A stretch of DNA of 6,528 bases from positions 1-6,528 of the forward strand of contig CALMPX010000022.1 of the NCBI GenBank assembly GCA_937871355.1. Reading direction: 5' to 3'. Both the position numbers and the translations under genes were made by a program. How positions within the stretch are numbered: the first letter of the stretch is position 1; every line of letters starts with the position of its first letter. The notes below the pieces were generated by a model. That model had not been told where the DNA came from, ran no database searches, and saw only the letters and a program-made list of their open reading frames with translations. This document shows positions 1 to 5,370 of this stretch, one piece after another. This DNA is from an uncultured Bdellovibrio sp. (GTDB lineage: Bacteria > Bdellovibrionota > Bdellovibrionia > Bdellovibrionales > Bdellovibrionaceae).

Positions 1-36
1 TACACTCTTTCAGACGTGTGCTCTTCCCGATCCGAT
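1..36. other. Sequencing-adapter residue at contig end (not genomic)
   Basis: Bases 1-11 match the start of the Illumina TruSeq P5-side adapter (TACACTCTTTC). Bases 9-27 match the P7-side adapter (TTCAGACGTGTGCTCTTCC), followed by a slightly garbled GATC-type end to about base 36. The two adapters are fused, as in an adapter dimer or chimera. I recognise these sequences from general knowledge of library kits. The exact right border is uncertain by a few bases (about 32-36). The segment should be trimmed. It also supplies a false stop codon (10-12) and about eight false C-terminal residues to the secD reading frame. Confidence 0.9.
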
Positions 37-840
37 TTCCATATTTTTAGCATCATCACGCTTTTCAAAATAGACGACAGTTTTATCAGGAATCTTTCCC
101 TTAAGATCTGTATTTAATTTTGCGACATAGTCCGTGTATTTCATCGTTTTCATCGAGTAGTTTCCCGCTTTTTCAGCTTCATCTACTAATTTACGAATCT
201 CTTCAGAAGACTTCGTGTAATTCACGATCATAAAATCTAATTTAGCTGTCGTATTGATCAGTTGTTTGGCTTGCTCAGCATCCGCCATACCTGGTAATTG
301 AACTAAAATACGATCAGTTCCTTGTTGTGTGATTTGAGGCTCTGCTACACCAAATTCATCGATACGATTACGAATGGTTTCGATCGCTTGTTTAATGATG
401 GTTTGTTTTTGATCTAACATATAAGCGTCGTAGTATTTCACTTCGACTTTTTCCGCATTCGAAGACATGACTTGTAAGCTTCCGGCGTGATTTTTACCAA
501 GAAGTTCTTCAACTTTTTTAGCATCAGCACTTGATCCCACTAAAATTTCAAATGCTCCAGTGGATGCGTTGGTTGTTGAAAAACCCTTAACGATTATATT
601 TTCTTTTTCAAATTCGCTTTTCAATGCGGTTGTTTGTCGAACAACTGTTGTATTGATCACTGATTCGATATCAGCACCCATAACTAACTGCACACCACCT
701 TGGATATCTAAACCGTAGTTCAATTTCTTAGCTGGCCACCAAGCGATGCTTGATGTGTCTTTAAAATTCGGGATAATAAAAACAACAGCTAATGCTATTG
801 CTAAACCCGCTATCCATGTTCTGAGTCGTAAATTTTCCAT
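37..840 (-). CDS. secD: Protein translocase subunit SecD, N-terminal part (3' end missing)
   Basis: SecD is an inner-membrane partner of SecF that uses the proton motive force to help pull proteins through SecYEG. About 268 genuine residues are present. Residues 7-25 form the first membrane helix. The conserved SecD start of the periplasmic domain follows (YGLDIQGGVQLVMGAD, 42-57). The strongly conserved block around RNRIDEFGVAEPQI (157-170) and ILVQLPG (178-184) comes next. Full SecD proteins have roughly twice this length and six membrane helices, so the rest of P1 and helices 2-6 lie beyond the contig edge. The apparent C-terminus IGSGRAHV and its TGA are adapter sequence. The ATG at 838-840 has an AGAGGG Shine-Dalgarno just upstream (848-853). 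It lies 29 bases after yajC and is surely cotranscribed with it; secF is expected next. Confidence 0.95.
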
Positions 841-869
841 GATGTTTCCCTCTTTGTATTTATTAAAAA

Positions 870-1238
870 TTATTTAGCTTGAAGTGTGTTTTGCATGGCC
901 AATACTTGGCTTTTCAAAATTTTGATTTGAACGTTATTGGCAATTTCAAGATTAACGATATGTTCGTTAATTCCAGAAATTTTTCCTAAGATACCCGACT
1001 GAGTGATGATTTGATCTCCGGCTTTTAAAGTCGTTAAGAAATTAACTTGCTCTTTTTGTTTTTTCGCTTGCGGACGAATCAAAAAGAAATAAAATACAAA
1101 CATGATCACGGCGATCGGCACAAATTGCATCCAAGCCGGAGCTGTTTCAGGGGCGCCAGGTGCTGGAGTCGTTTGAGCGAAAACAACCGTTGCTTGAGTT
1201 AAGATTAAAGAGAGCGTGAGGATCATTGATTTCAACAT
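870..1238 (-). CDS. yajC: Sec translocase accessory protein YajC
   Basis: YajC is a small single-pass inner-membrane protein that copurifies with SecDF and the holotranslocon. The 122-residue product has a cleavable-looking N-terminal signal segment (residues 4-21, ending VFAQ), then a Pro/Ala-rich linker. A second hydrophobic helix (about 38-54) ends in the family hallmark FLIRPQAKKQKE (52-63). The conserved cytoplasmic domain with LKAGDQIITQSGILGKI follows. An N-terminal signal ahead of the usual helix makes it slightly longer than the enterobacterial form. The ATG at 1236-1238 has AAAGGA upstream at about 1246-1251. The gene sits between tgt and secD, the usual order. The 63-base tgt-yajC gap is A+T-rich and might hold a weak internal promoter, but none is convincing. 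Confidence 0.95.
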   Translation of the reverse strand: MLKSMILTLSLILTQATVVFAQTTPAPGAPETAPAWMQFVPIAVIMFVFYFFLIRPQAKKQKEQVNFLTTLKAGDQIITQSGILGKISGINEHIVNLEIANNVQIKILKSQVLAMQNTLQAK

Positions 1239-1301
1239 ACTTTGTCCTTTTGTAAATAATAAAAAGTTAAAGTAAAATTGAACACTTAAACGCTAAACTG
1301 T

Positions 1302-2459
1302 TCAAGAATCCTTATCTGATCTTACGAATCGCGTTAGACAATCATCACGGAAGGTTTCCCAGGTGTCACTCTCGATAGCGGATCTCATTTTCTTCATCAG
1401 AGACATATAAAAATGAAGATTATGAATCGTGTTTAAACGAGCGCTTAATATTTCACCACTTAAAAATAAGTGCCGAAGGTAGGCTTTTGAGTAGTTTTTG
1501 CAAGTATAACAATCACATTCAGCATCTAAAGCCGACGGATCTTCTTTGTACATCTCGCGTTTGATGCTGACTTTACCGGACCACGTGTACAATGTTCCAT
1601 TACGTGCAACACGCGTAGGCAAAACACAGTCAAACATATCGATTCCGGCATCGACTGAAAGAACTAAATCTAACGGAGTTCCCACTCCCATCAAATAACG
1701 AGGTTTATCTTCCGGCATCAATGGCGCCACCTGAGGCATCAACTCATGCATAAGGTGAATTGGCTCTCCCACCGAGAAACCACCTAAGGCATACCCTGGA
1801 AGATCCACACTCGTCACCTGAGCCAATGAATACTTACGGTGTTCTAGACTTAATCCACCTTGAACAATTCCAAATAAAGAACTTTCGGGTCTGGTCATGG
1901 CCGCAGCTGATCGAATCAACCAACGATGAGTTAGATCCATCGATCTTTTAATTTCATCATCGGTTGATGGATATTTTAAACATTCATCAAAGGCCATGAT
2001 GATATCCGATCCCAAATCCATTTGAATCTCCATACTTTTTTCAGGAGAAATAAAATATTTAGACCCATCAATGTGCGAACGAAATTCTACGCCTTTTTCC
2101 GACATCTTACGAAGACTCGATAAAGAAAAAATTTGAAACCCACCCGAATCCGTTAAGATCGGCCCGTTCCAATTCATAAATTTATGCAGACCACCCATTT
2201 TTTTAATCAGCTTTTCACCAGGGCGTAAATGCAAATGATAAGTGTTACCTAAAACCACTTGAGTCCCGCAGTCGATGAGTTCTTCTGGAGTCATGGCCTT
2301 TACAGTGGCCTTCGTTCCTACCGCCATAAAACAAGGAGTTTGAAACGATCCATGATCTGTCATAAACGTCGCACGACGAGCGTTTCCGATTTTTTTATGG
2401 AGTTTAAATTGACCTGGTTTGAGATCGGATGCGGTGGTGTTTGGTGTATCAGTATTCAT
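1302..2459 (-). CDS. tgt: Queuine/preQ1 tRNA-guanine transglycosylase Tgt
   Basis: Tgt is a cytosolic enzyme that swaps guanine-34 for preQ1 in tRNAs with GUN anticodons (Asp, Asn, His, Tyr) in queuosine synthesis. The 385-residue protein is of usual length for the bacterial enzyme. Recognisable parts are GNTYHLHLRPG (71-81), LTDSGGFQ (102-109) with the general acid/base Asp104, and DIIMAFDEC (152-160). FGIVQGG is at 196-202 and ALGGFSVGEP at 224-233. GIDMFDCVLPTR (272-283) contains the nucleophile Asp277. The zinc site is Cys315, Cys317, Cys320 and His346. Residue roles are assigned by family motif alignment from memory. The N-terminal ~15 residues are a non-conserved extension. No Shine-Dalgarno precedes the ATG at 2457-2459. 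A TATA-type box lies very close, so the transcript may have a very short leader. It is the first gene of tgt-yajC-secD. Confidence 0.97.
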   Translation of the reverse strand: MNTDTPNTTASDLKPGQFKLHKKIGNARRATFMTDHGSFQTPCFMAVGTKATVKAMTPEELIDCGTQVVLGNTYHLHLRPGEKLIKKMGGLHKFMNWNGPILTDSGGFQIFSLSSLRKMSEKGVEFRSHIDGSKYFISPEKSMEIQMDLGSDIIMAFDECLKYPSTDDEIKRSMDLTHRWLIRSAAAMTRPESSLFGIVQGGLSLEHRKYSLAQVTSVDLPGYALGGFSVGEPIHLMHELMPQVAPLMPEDKPRYLMGVGTPLDLVLSVDAGIDMFDCVLPTRVARNGTLYTWSGKVSIKREMYKEDPSALDAECDCYTCKNYSKAYLRHLFLSGEILSARLNTIHNLHFYMSLMKKMRSAIESDTWETFRDDCLTRFVRSDKDS

Positions 2460-2480
2460 GCAGGCAAGATATATACTTAT

Positions 2481-2509
2481 TTTATAAAAAAGCCTATGTT
2501 TTTATCCAA
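2481..2509 (-). promoter_or_regulatory. Predicted sigma70-type promoter for tgt-yajC-secD
   Basis: On the minus strand TTGGAT (2509-2504) and TATAAA (2486-2481) are separated by 17 bases. The -10 element matches consensus at five of six positions, the -35 only at TTG. Transcription would begin near 2474, leaving a leader of roughly 15 bases without a Shine-Dalgarno. An alternative -10, TATATA, lies a few bases nearer the start codon and would give an almost leaderless mRNA. The promoter falls directly after the terminator of the preceding gene pair, where a fresh start is needed. Confidence 0.5.
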
Positions 2510-2517
2510 ATAATTAA

Positions 2518-2550
2518 CGAGGCTATGTGCTTTATCTGCACATAGCCTCG
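2518..2550 (-). terminator. Strong hairpin terminator after the toxin-antitoxin-like pair
   Basis: A perfect 13-base-pair inverted repeat (CGAGGCTATGTGC at 2518-2530, its complement at 2538-2550) surrounds a 7-base loop. Read on the minus strand, the stem is followed by TTAATTATTT, a moderate U-rich tail. It lies about 55 bases after the antitoxin-like stop codon and before the tgt promoter. There is no T-tract on the plus side, so it works best for minus-strand transcripts. Confidence 0.7.
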
Positions 2551-2572
2551 CATGAAGACGCGTTTTAAAATG

Positions 2573-2587
2573 ATTGTTTCAAACAAT
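2573..2587. repeat. Short inverted repeat ATTGTTT-C-AAACAAT
   Basis: Two perfect 7-base arms (2573-2579 and 2581-2587) flank a single C. It lies between the stop of the antitoxin-like gene and the terminator. The symmetry and size would suit a dimeric regulator site, but A+T-rich DNA makes such dyads fairly common, and no function can be assigned. Confidence 0.3.
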
Positions 2588-2605
2588 AACCAAAATTAAA
2601 AATCT

Positions 2606-2965
2606 CTATGCGACTATTTTAAGACGTGCTTCGGGTTTAATGATAATCAGAAGTTCTAACAAACGATCGATCGTATAATGATCAAAATAATAATGAAGAA
2701 TTTCACTCATGCGTGATTCTGTGATTTTAAGAATGGCTGCTAACTCTTTTTGCTTCATTTTATTTTTATTTATATATCTAATGAATTCAGCGCAGAGTTC
2801 TTTTTTAATTAACTGAGACACAGTCATCTCAGAAATAGGAATAATACGCGTCGCGGGCTTTGTGGCCAGATCAGCTTCAATCAGCTTCCATTCGGCTTCA
2901 GTCGGCCATCCAGGGGGAGGAGTTTTACTATAAGTTACTTTGAGCTTAGTCTTTGTTTTCTTCAT
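2606..2965 (-). CDS. XRE-type helix-turn-helix protein, probable antitoxin
   Basis: This 119-residue protein has a basic N-terminus and a PPPGWPTEAEWKLIEADL stretch (17-34). A linker with IIPISEMTVSQLIKKEL (41-57) follows, then a helix-turn-helix. The DNA-binding part runs from about residue 62 to 108, with MKQKELAAILKITESRMSEI (70-89) as the turn and recognition helix. This resembles HigA-like / XRE antitoxins of the HTH_37 kind in domain type. The gene starts 20 bases inside the end of the upstream toxin-like gene, with a very good Shine-Dalgarno AAAGGAGAG (2971-2979). This favours independent and strong translation of the regulator. Toxin-first order is typical of higBA-like modules. It probably binds the promoter of its own operon. 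The DNA-binding fold is clear; the antitoxin role is inferred from size, overlap and partner. Confidence 0.75.
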   Translation of the reverse strand: MKKTKTKLKVTYSKTPPPGWPTEAEWKLIEADLATKPATRIIPISEMTVSQLIKKELCAEFIRYINKNKMKQKELAAILKITESRMSEILHYYFDHYTIDRLLELLIIIKPEARLKIVA

Positions 2966-3269
2966 TTTTACTCTCCTTTATTCTAAAGGCACTTCTTACA
3001 CCTAAATAACTGAAATCAGTAGGCACTACGACAATTAAACGATAACTTTTTGAATCATACTTTGTGTTTACTTTAAAATATTTATAACCAACTATTGTTG
3101 ATTCAAGCTTCACATCATGATTATAAATATTTCTCACTAATCTTAAAATCAACTGGTCATCCATGTAACTTCTATGACCTTCCTCATAATGAGGATCGAT
3201 CCAAAGCTCATGAAAGAACATCCCACCAAATTTCAAAAACACAGGGTACTTACGATACTCAAGCATCAT
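2946..3269 (-). CDS. Small protein upstream of XRE regulator, putative toxin
   Basis: The product has 107 residues, is basic and aromatic-rich, and has no signal peptide or membrane segment. It contains IDPHYEEGHRSYMDDQLILR (24-43) and a predicted helix LILRLVRNIYN (40-50). Beta-rich segments follow around GYKYFKV (61-67) and SYRLIVVVP (75-83), ending in VRSAFRIK (91-98). A 'histidine-bearing start, helix, then a YRL.VVV..T...V...FRIK sheet' layout recalls BrnT/DUF4258 or RelE-like mRNA interferase toxins. No diagnostic signature is visible, and I do not recognise the family. The case for toxin is contextual: small size, a 20-base overlap with an XRE regulator gene, and its own operator-like repeat. 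The start is the ATG at 3267-3269 (a second ATG follows directly), with AAAGGAAG at 3277-3284. The pair is more A+T-rich than neighbouring housekeeping genes, consistent with horizontal acquisition. Confidence 0.65.
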   Translation of the reverse strand: MMLEYRKYPVFLKFGGMFFHELWIDPHYEEGHRSYMDDQLILRLVRNIYNHDVKLESTIVGYKYFKVNTKYDSKSYRLIVVVPTDFSYLGVRSAFRIKESKNEENKD

Positions 3270-3272
3270 AGC

Positions 3273-3298
3273 AAAACTTCCTTTATTTGGGAAGTTTT
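3273..3298 (-). promoter_or_regulatory. Inverted repeat over the toxin ribosome-binding site (operator or RNA hairpin)
   Basis: Perfect 9-base arms AAAACTTCC (3273-3281) and GGAAGTTTT (3290-3298) are separated by 8 bases. On the minus strand the downstream arm contains the GGAAG of the toxin Shine-Dalgarno, so an RNA fold would hide it. As DNA, the dyad sits just after a TATA-like -10 (TATATA, 3307-3302), with a poor TTGCAG -35 (3333-3328, spacing too long). That position is where an autoregulating XRE antitoxin would bind. Both roles are inference. Confidence 0.5.
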
Positions 3299-3369
3299 AT
3301 TTATATAATTTTCCATGAAGTAGCGCTCTGCAATTACCACTCATGTACTTTAATGCTTATATTTGATTT

Positions 3370-3385
3370 GAACCTGATCAGGTTC
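3370..3385. repeat. 16-base perfect palindrome after queA
   Basis: GAACCTGATCAGGTTC reads the same on both strands and lies 11 bases beyond the queA stop. As RNA it could form a 6-bp stem with a GATC loop, but no T-tract follows on the minus strand, so it is a weak terminator candidate at best. As DNA it looks like a dimeric-protein site. No regulator is evident. Confidence 0.4.
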
Positions 3386-3396
3386 CGCTGCTCGAG

Positions 3397-4404
3397 CTAT
3401 CTCACCCAAACGCTAAGATGGCCATAACTGAATAGTTTAAACTTACGTGCGATAGCCCATTGATAACAGGCTTTTGTTTTGCCTAAACCCACGAAGGCTG
3501 CAACGAGAGCTAACAAAGTCGATTCGGGCTGATGAAAATTTGTCAAAAGACGGTTCACAATTTTAAATTCGCTTCCGACTTGCAATAATAATTTAGATTC
3601 ACCAGACAATTCACCAGTGCGAGCGATGGTTTCTAAAGTACGCGTCACCGTTGTTCCCAAGGCCCAGATCCCGCGATTTTCTTTTTGAACAGAAAGAATC
3701 TTATCCCATACCGCTTGATCAACTTGATAAACTTCGCCGTGCATTTGATGGTTATCTAAATCTTCTGCCTTAACGGGAAGAAAAGTTCCCAATCCCACAT
3801 GCAAAGTAATTTTTAAAACATGTACGCCTTTTTTTTCAAGTGATTCAATATCACTTTCAGAAAAATGAAGGCTCGCTGTCGGAGCCGCAAAACTTCCCGC
3901 TTTATCCGCCCAAGCTGTTTGATACCAGTGATCATCATCATCCACCGTGTGACGACCTTCTCGTGCTTTTTGAATATAAGGAGGCAAAGGTAATTCTCCG
4001 AATTTTTCAAAGTCAGCCTCGGTCAATTCAGGAACGACTTTTACTTTTTGCGGCAAACCTTTTTCCAATAAAATCATTTTTGCTTGATTCGGCAAAATGA
4101 TTTCATCGCCGACTTTAAATTTCTTTGAAGGAAACAAAACACTCCAAGTATTATGTTTCGTCGACTCTATTTTTTGATCTAAAAATAAAATTTCTAATCC
4201 GTCTGCCGTGAATACACGTCGTTTTAATACTTTCGTGTCATTTAAAACAAGGACATCTCCTGCGGGGATTTTATTTAATAACTCGGCCACCGAAATTTCA
4301 ACGGGCTGATCAGCTGAATCCACCCACATCACGCGCGTTGGGCGAGCCGGTTCTAAGGCAATTAAGTCTTCAGGATAAGAGTATTGGAGATCCGATAATT
4401 TCAT
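3397..4404 (-). CDS. queA: S-adenosylmethionine:tRNA ribosyltransferase-isomerase QueA
   Basis: QueA transfers and isomerises the ribosyl moiety of S-adenosylmethionine onto preQ1-modified tRNA, giving epoxyqueuosine. It acts directly after Tgt. From the chosen start the protein has 335 residues, near the usual ~340-355. Family landmarks are the N-terminus MKLSDLQYSYPEDLIA and VLVLNDTKV (51-59). GELPLPPYI (136-144), GSFAAPTASLHFS (170-182) and ITLHVGLGTFLPV (199-211) follow. HQMHGEVYQV (219-228), LGTTVTRTLE (249-258) and LTNFHQPESTLLALVAAF (287-304) complete the set. The ATG at 4402-4404 is preferred over an in-frame ATG at 4456-4458, because it gives the canonical N-terminus and avoids overlap with the upstream lipoprotein gene. 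No clear Shine-Dalgarno is visible. The C-terminal end reads FSYGHLSVWVR, whereas the family usually has SYGD followed by a short hydrophobic tail. Confidence 0.96.
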   Translation of the reverse strand: MKLSDLQYSYPEDLIALEPARPTRVMWVDSADQPVEISVAELLNKIPAGDVLVLNDTKVLKRRVFTADGLEILFLDQKIESTKHNTWSVLFPSKKFKVGDEIILPNQAKMILLEKGLPQKVKVVPELTEADFEKFGELPLPPYIQKAREGRHTVDDDDHWYQTAWADKAGSFAAPTASLHFSESDIESLEKKGVHVLKITLHVGLGTFLPVKAEDLDNHQMHGEVYQVDQAVWDKILSVQKENRGIWALGTTVTRTLETIARTGELSGESKLLLQVGSEFKIVNRLLTNFHQPESTLLALVAAFVGLGKTKACYQWAIARKFKLFSYGHLSVWVR

Positions 4405-4429
4405 AGCGACTTTTTTAACACAGACTGAG

Positions 4430-4870
4430 TTAATCGCAAGCGGTAATGCTATATTCACTATTTTGAGGCGTCACTCGAAGTTCCGTTTTAACCTCGTCAT
4501 AAGGGGCTGTCATTTTTTTAAGTATTAATTGGTATTGACCTTCTGGAACATTAACTTGAATTTGATTTTGCCGAGATAGCATCAGTTCTTCGTAATAAAC
4601 TCGTTTTTCTTTCAAACGCAGTTCTAACGAAAATCGATCTGAAATACATCGCATACTGAAGTTAATATTAATATTTGTTTTTGATTTGACGAGATTACCC
4701 GTGGCCAAGTTCACTAAATTCATCATCAGCCCTATACCAGGTGCTCCTTGAGTAACCTGATCTTGAGGAGGCGGATTTTTTGCGTCCGTCGTAACGACCG
4801 GGCCAACACAACCAAGATAAATAAAAATGGATCCGAAAAGTAAAAGAAATTTTAATGATTTTTTTTTCAT
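4430..4870 (-). CDS. Small putative lipoprotein of unknown function
   Basis: The 146-residue product begins with KKK, a hydrophobic stretch (8-20) and a Cys at 21 preceded by IYLG. This forms an imperfect lipobox (Tyr at -3, Leu at -2, Gly at -1), so an envelope lipoprotein anchored by Cys21 is likely. A Pro/Gln-rich linker (about 31-44) follows. The remainder (about 66-146) is rich in alternating hydrophobic residues, with VNVPEGQYQLILKK (107-120). This suggests an all-beta, immunoglobulin- or PEGA-like domain, though I cannot assign a family. Cys75 and Cys145 could form a disulfide. The gene ends 25 bases before the queA start and may be cotranscribed with it. A terminator from the preceding gene lies 35 bases upstream of its ATG. 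No Shine-Dalgarno precedes the start. Confidence 0.75.
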   Translation of the reverse strand: MKKKSLKFLLLFGSIFIYLGCVGPVVTTDAKNPPPQDQVTQGAPGIGLMMNLVNLATGNLVKSKTNININFSMRCISDRFSLELRLKEKRVYYEELMLSRQNQIQVNVPEGQYQLILKKMTAPYDEVKTELRVTPQNSEYSITACD

Positions 4871-4904
4871 AAACGTAGCTTAATCTGAAAACAAAAATAA
4901 AAAA

Positions 4905-4927
4905 AGCGGAAGTTCATCACTTCCGCT
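4905..4927 (-). terminator. Rho-independent terminator of the 38-residue peptide gene
   Basis: A perfect 9-bp stem (AGCGGAAGT and ACTTCCGCT) encloses a 5-base loop. On the minus strand it runs into T7 and then further T-rich sequence. There is no T-tract on the plus side. It lies 42 bases after the stop of the small gene at 4970-5086 and ahead of the lipoprotein gene, separating the two transcripts. Confidence 0.88.
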
Positions 4928-4969
4928 AAAAAACTTACCTGGGGAACCACCAAAAACCCAGACAAATTC

Positions 4970-5086
4970 TTATTTACGAACTTTTATCATTTTTGTTTCA
5001 ACTTTATCAGCCATCGTCATCCAGAGGGAGTAGACCACGACGCCTGAATAAATTGCGCAAAAAACAAATACATCGAATAATTCCAT
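4970..5086 (-). CDS. 38-residue single-pass membrane peptide (unrecognised)
   Basis: A short frame encodes a peptide with acidic N-terminus MELFD, one hydrophobic helix (about 5-25, VFVFCAIYSGVVVYSLW within it) and a basic tail ending KMIKVRK. The charge pattern predicts N-out/C-in topology in the inner membrane. The start ATG at 5084-5086 has an excellent Shine-Dalgarno AAAGGAG (5093-5099) at good spacing. The TAA is followed 42 bases later by a textbook intrinsic terminator. These signals, more than length, argue it is a real gene. The family is not recognised. It could be a regulator or subunit of a membrane complex, or a type I toxin-like peptide, but nothing in the window decides between these. 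Confidence 0.65.
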   Translation of the reverse strand: MELFDVFVFCAIYSGVVVYSLWMTMADKVETKMIKVRK

Positions 5087-5111
5087 TTGAAACTCCTTTT
5101 TCAAATTTCGA

Positions 5112-5325
5112 TCACTCAACCTTCTTCCACCAGACGTTCAGTTGATCCACCATCCTAGCAGAATCACTGTCGTCGTTTTTTTGAAGGTCCCAAGATGCTT
5201 TAGTTTCCTTGATCATCTTAGCTTTCAGAGCTTCCGTGCTCTTATAATTAAGACATCTGTCGACCAACAACGGGTTAGCAAAGAATAAAAAAAGTGAGTA
5301 TTAAAGCACACAACTAGACGTTCAT
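5112..5325 (-). pseudogene. Possible decayed small exported-protein gene
   Basis: A stop-free frame of 63 codons (5300 down to the TGA at 5112-5114) encodes a plausible helical C-terminus, with KSTEALKAKMIKETKASWDL and ending VDQLNVWWKKVE. It has no good ATG with a ribosome-binding site; the inner ATG at 5214-5216 and the TTG at 5268-5270 are weak options. Upstream in another frame is ATG AAC GTC TAG (5325-5314), followed by codons for a hydrophobic LCALILTF. Removing one T from the T7 run at 5287-5293 would join this to LFFANPLLVD, giving a signal-peptide-like start. This suggests a gene broken by a stop and a homopolymer shift. An intact TTG-started small gene is the alternative. Its end lies 25 bases before the 38-residue gene, so the two may share a transcript. 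The remaining 5326-5370 holds nothing I recognise. Confidence 0.3.
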
Positions 5326-5370
5326 CTAGAGCGCTTCGTCCTATGAAAAATAGCTGAGAGGTGAAATGAA

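Noticed and set aside
1239..1301. Internal promoter or attenuator between tgt and yajC
   Set aside because: Only a TATTAT-like box with no acceptable -35, and a 5-bp stem with a long loop. Not supported.
1760..1951. Plus-strand open frame opposite tgt
   Set aside because: It lies wholly inside the highly conserved tgt gene on the other strand, and its product shows no recognisable feature.
2259..2513. Plus-strand open frame over the tgt 5' end and promoter
   Set aside because: Antisense shadow of tgt without ribosome-binding site. It runs across the promoter and has an unstructured, low-plausibility sequence.
3813..4100. Open frames on both strands within queA
   Set aside because: Both are alternative frames of an unmistakable queA gene, with no start signals of their own.
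4405..4458. Longer QueA starting at the upstream ATG
   Set aside because: It would add 18 non-family residues and overlap the lipoprotein gene. The ATG at 4402-4404 gives the canonical MKLSD-type N-terminus.
3273..4927. Similar ACTTCC/GGAAGT cores in the module repeat and the 4905-4927 terminator
   Set aside because: The shared core is only about six bases, and the surrounding arms, loops and contexts differ. Probably coincidence rather than a repeat family.
5314..5329. Small inverted repeat CTAGA/TCTAG
   Set aside because: Five-base arms without a T-tract are expected by chance. Not called as a terminator for the 143-residue gene.
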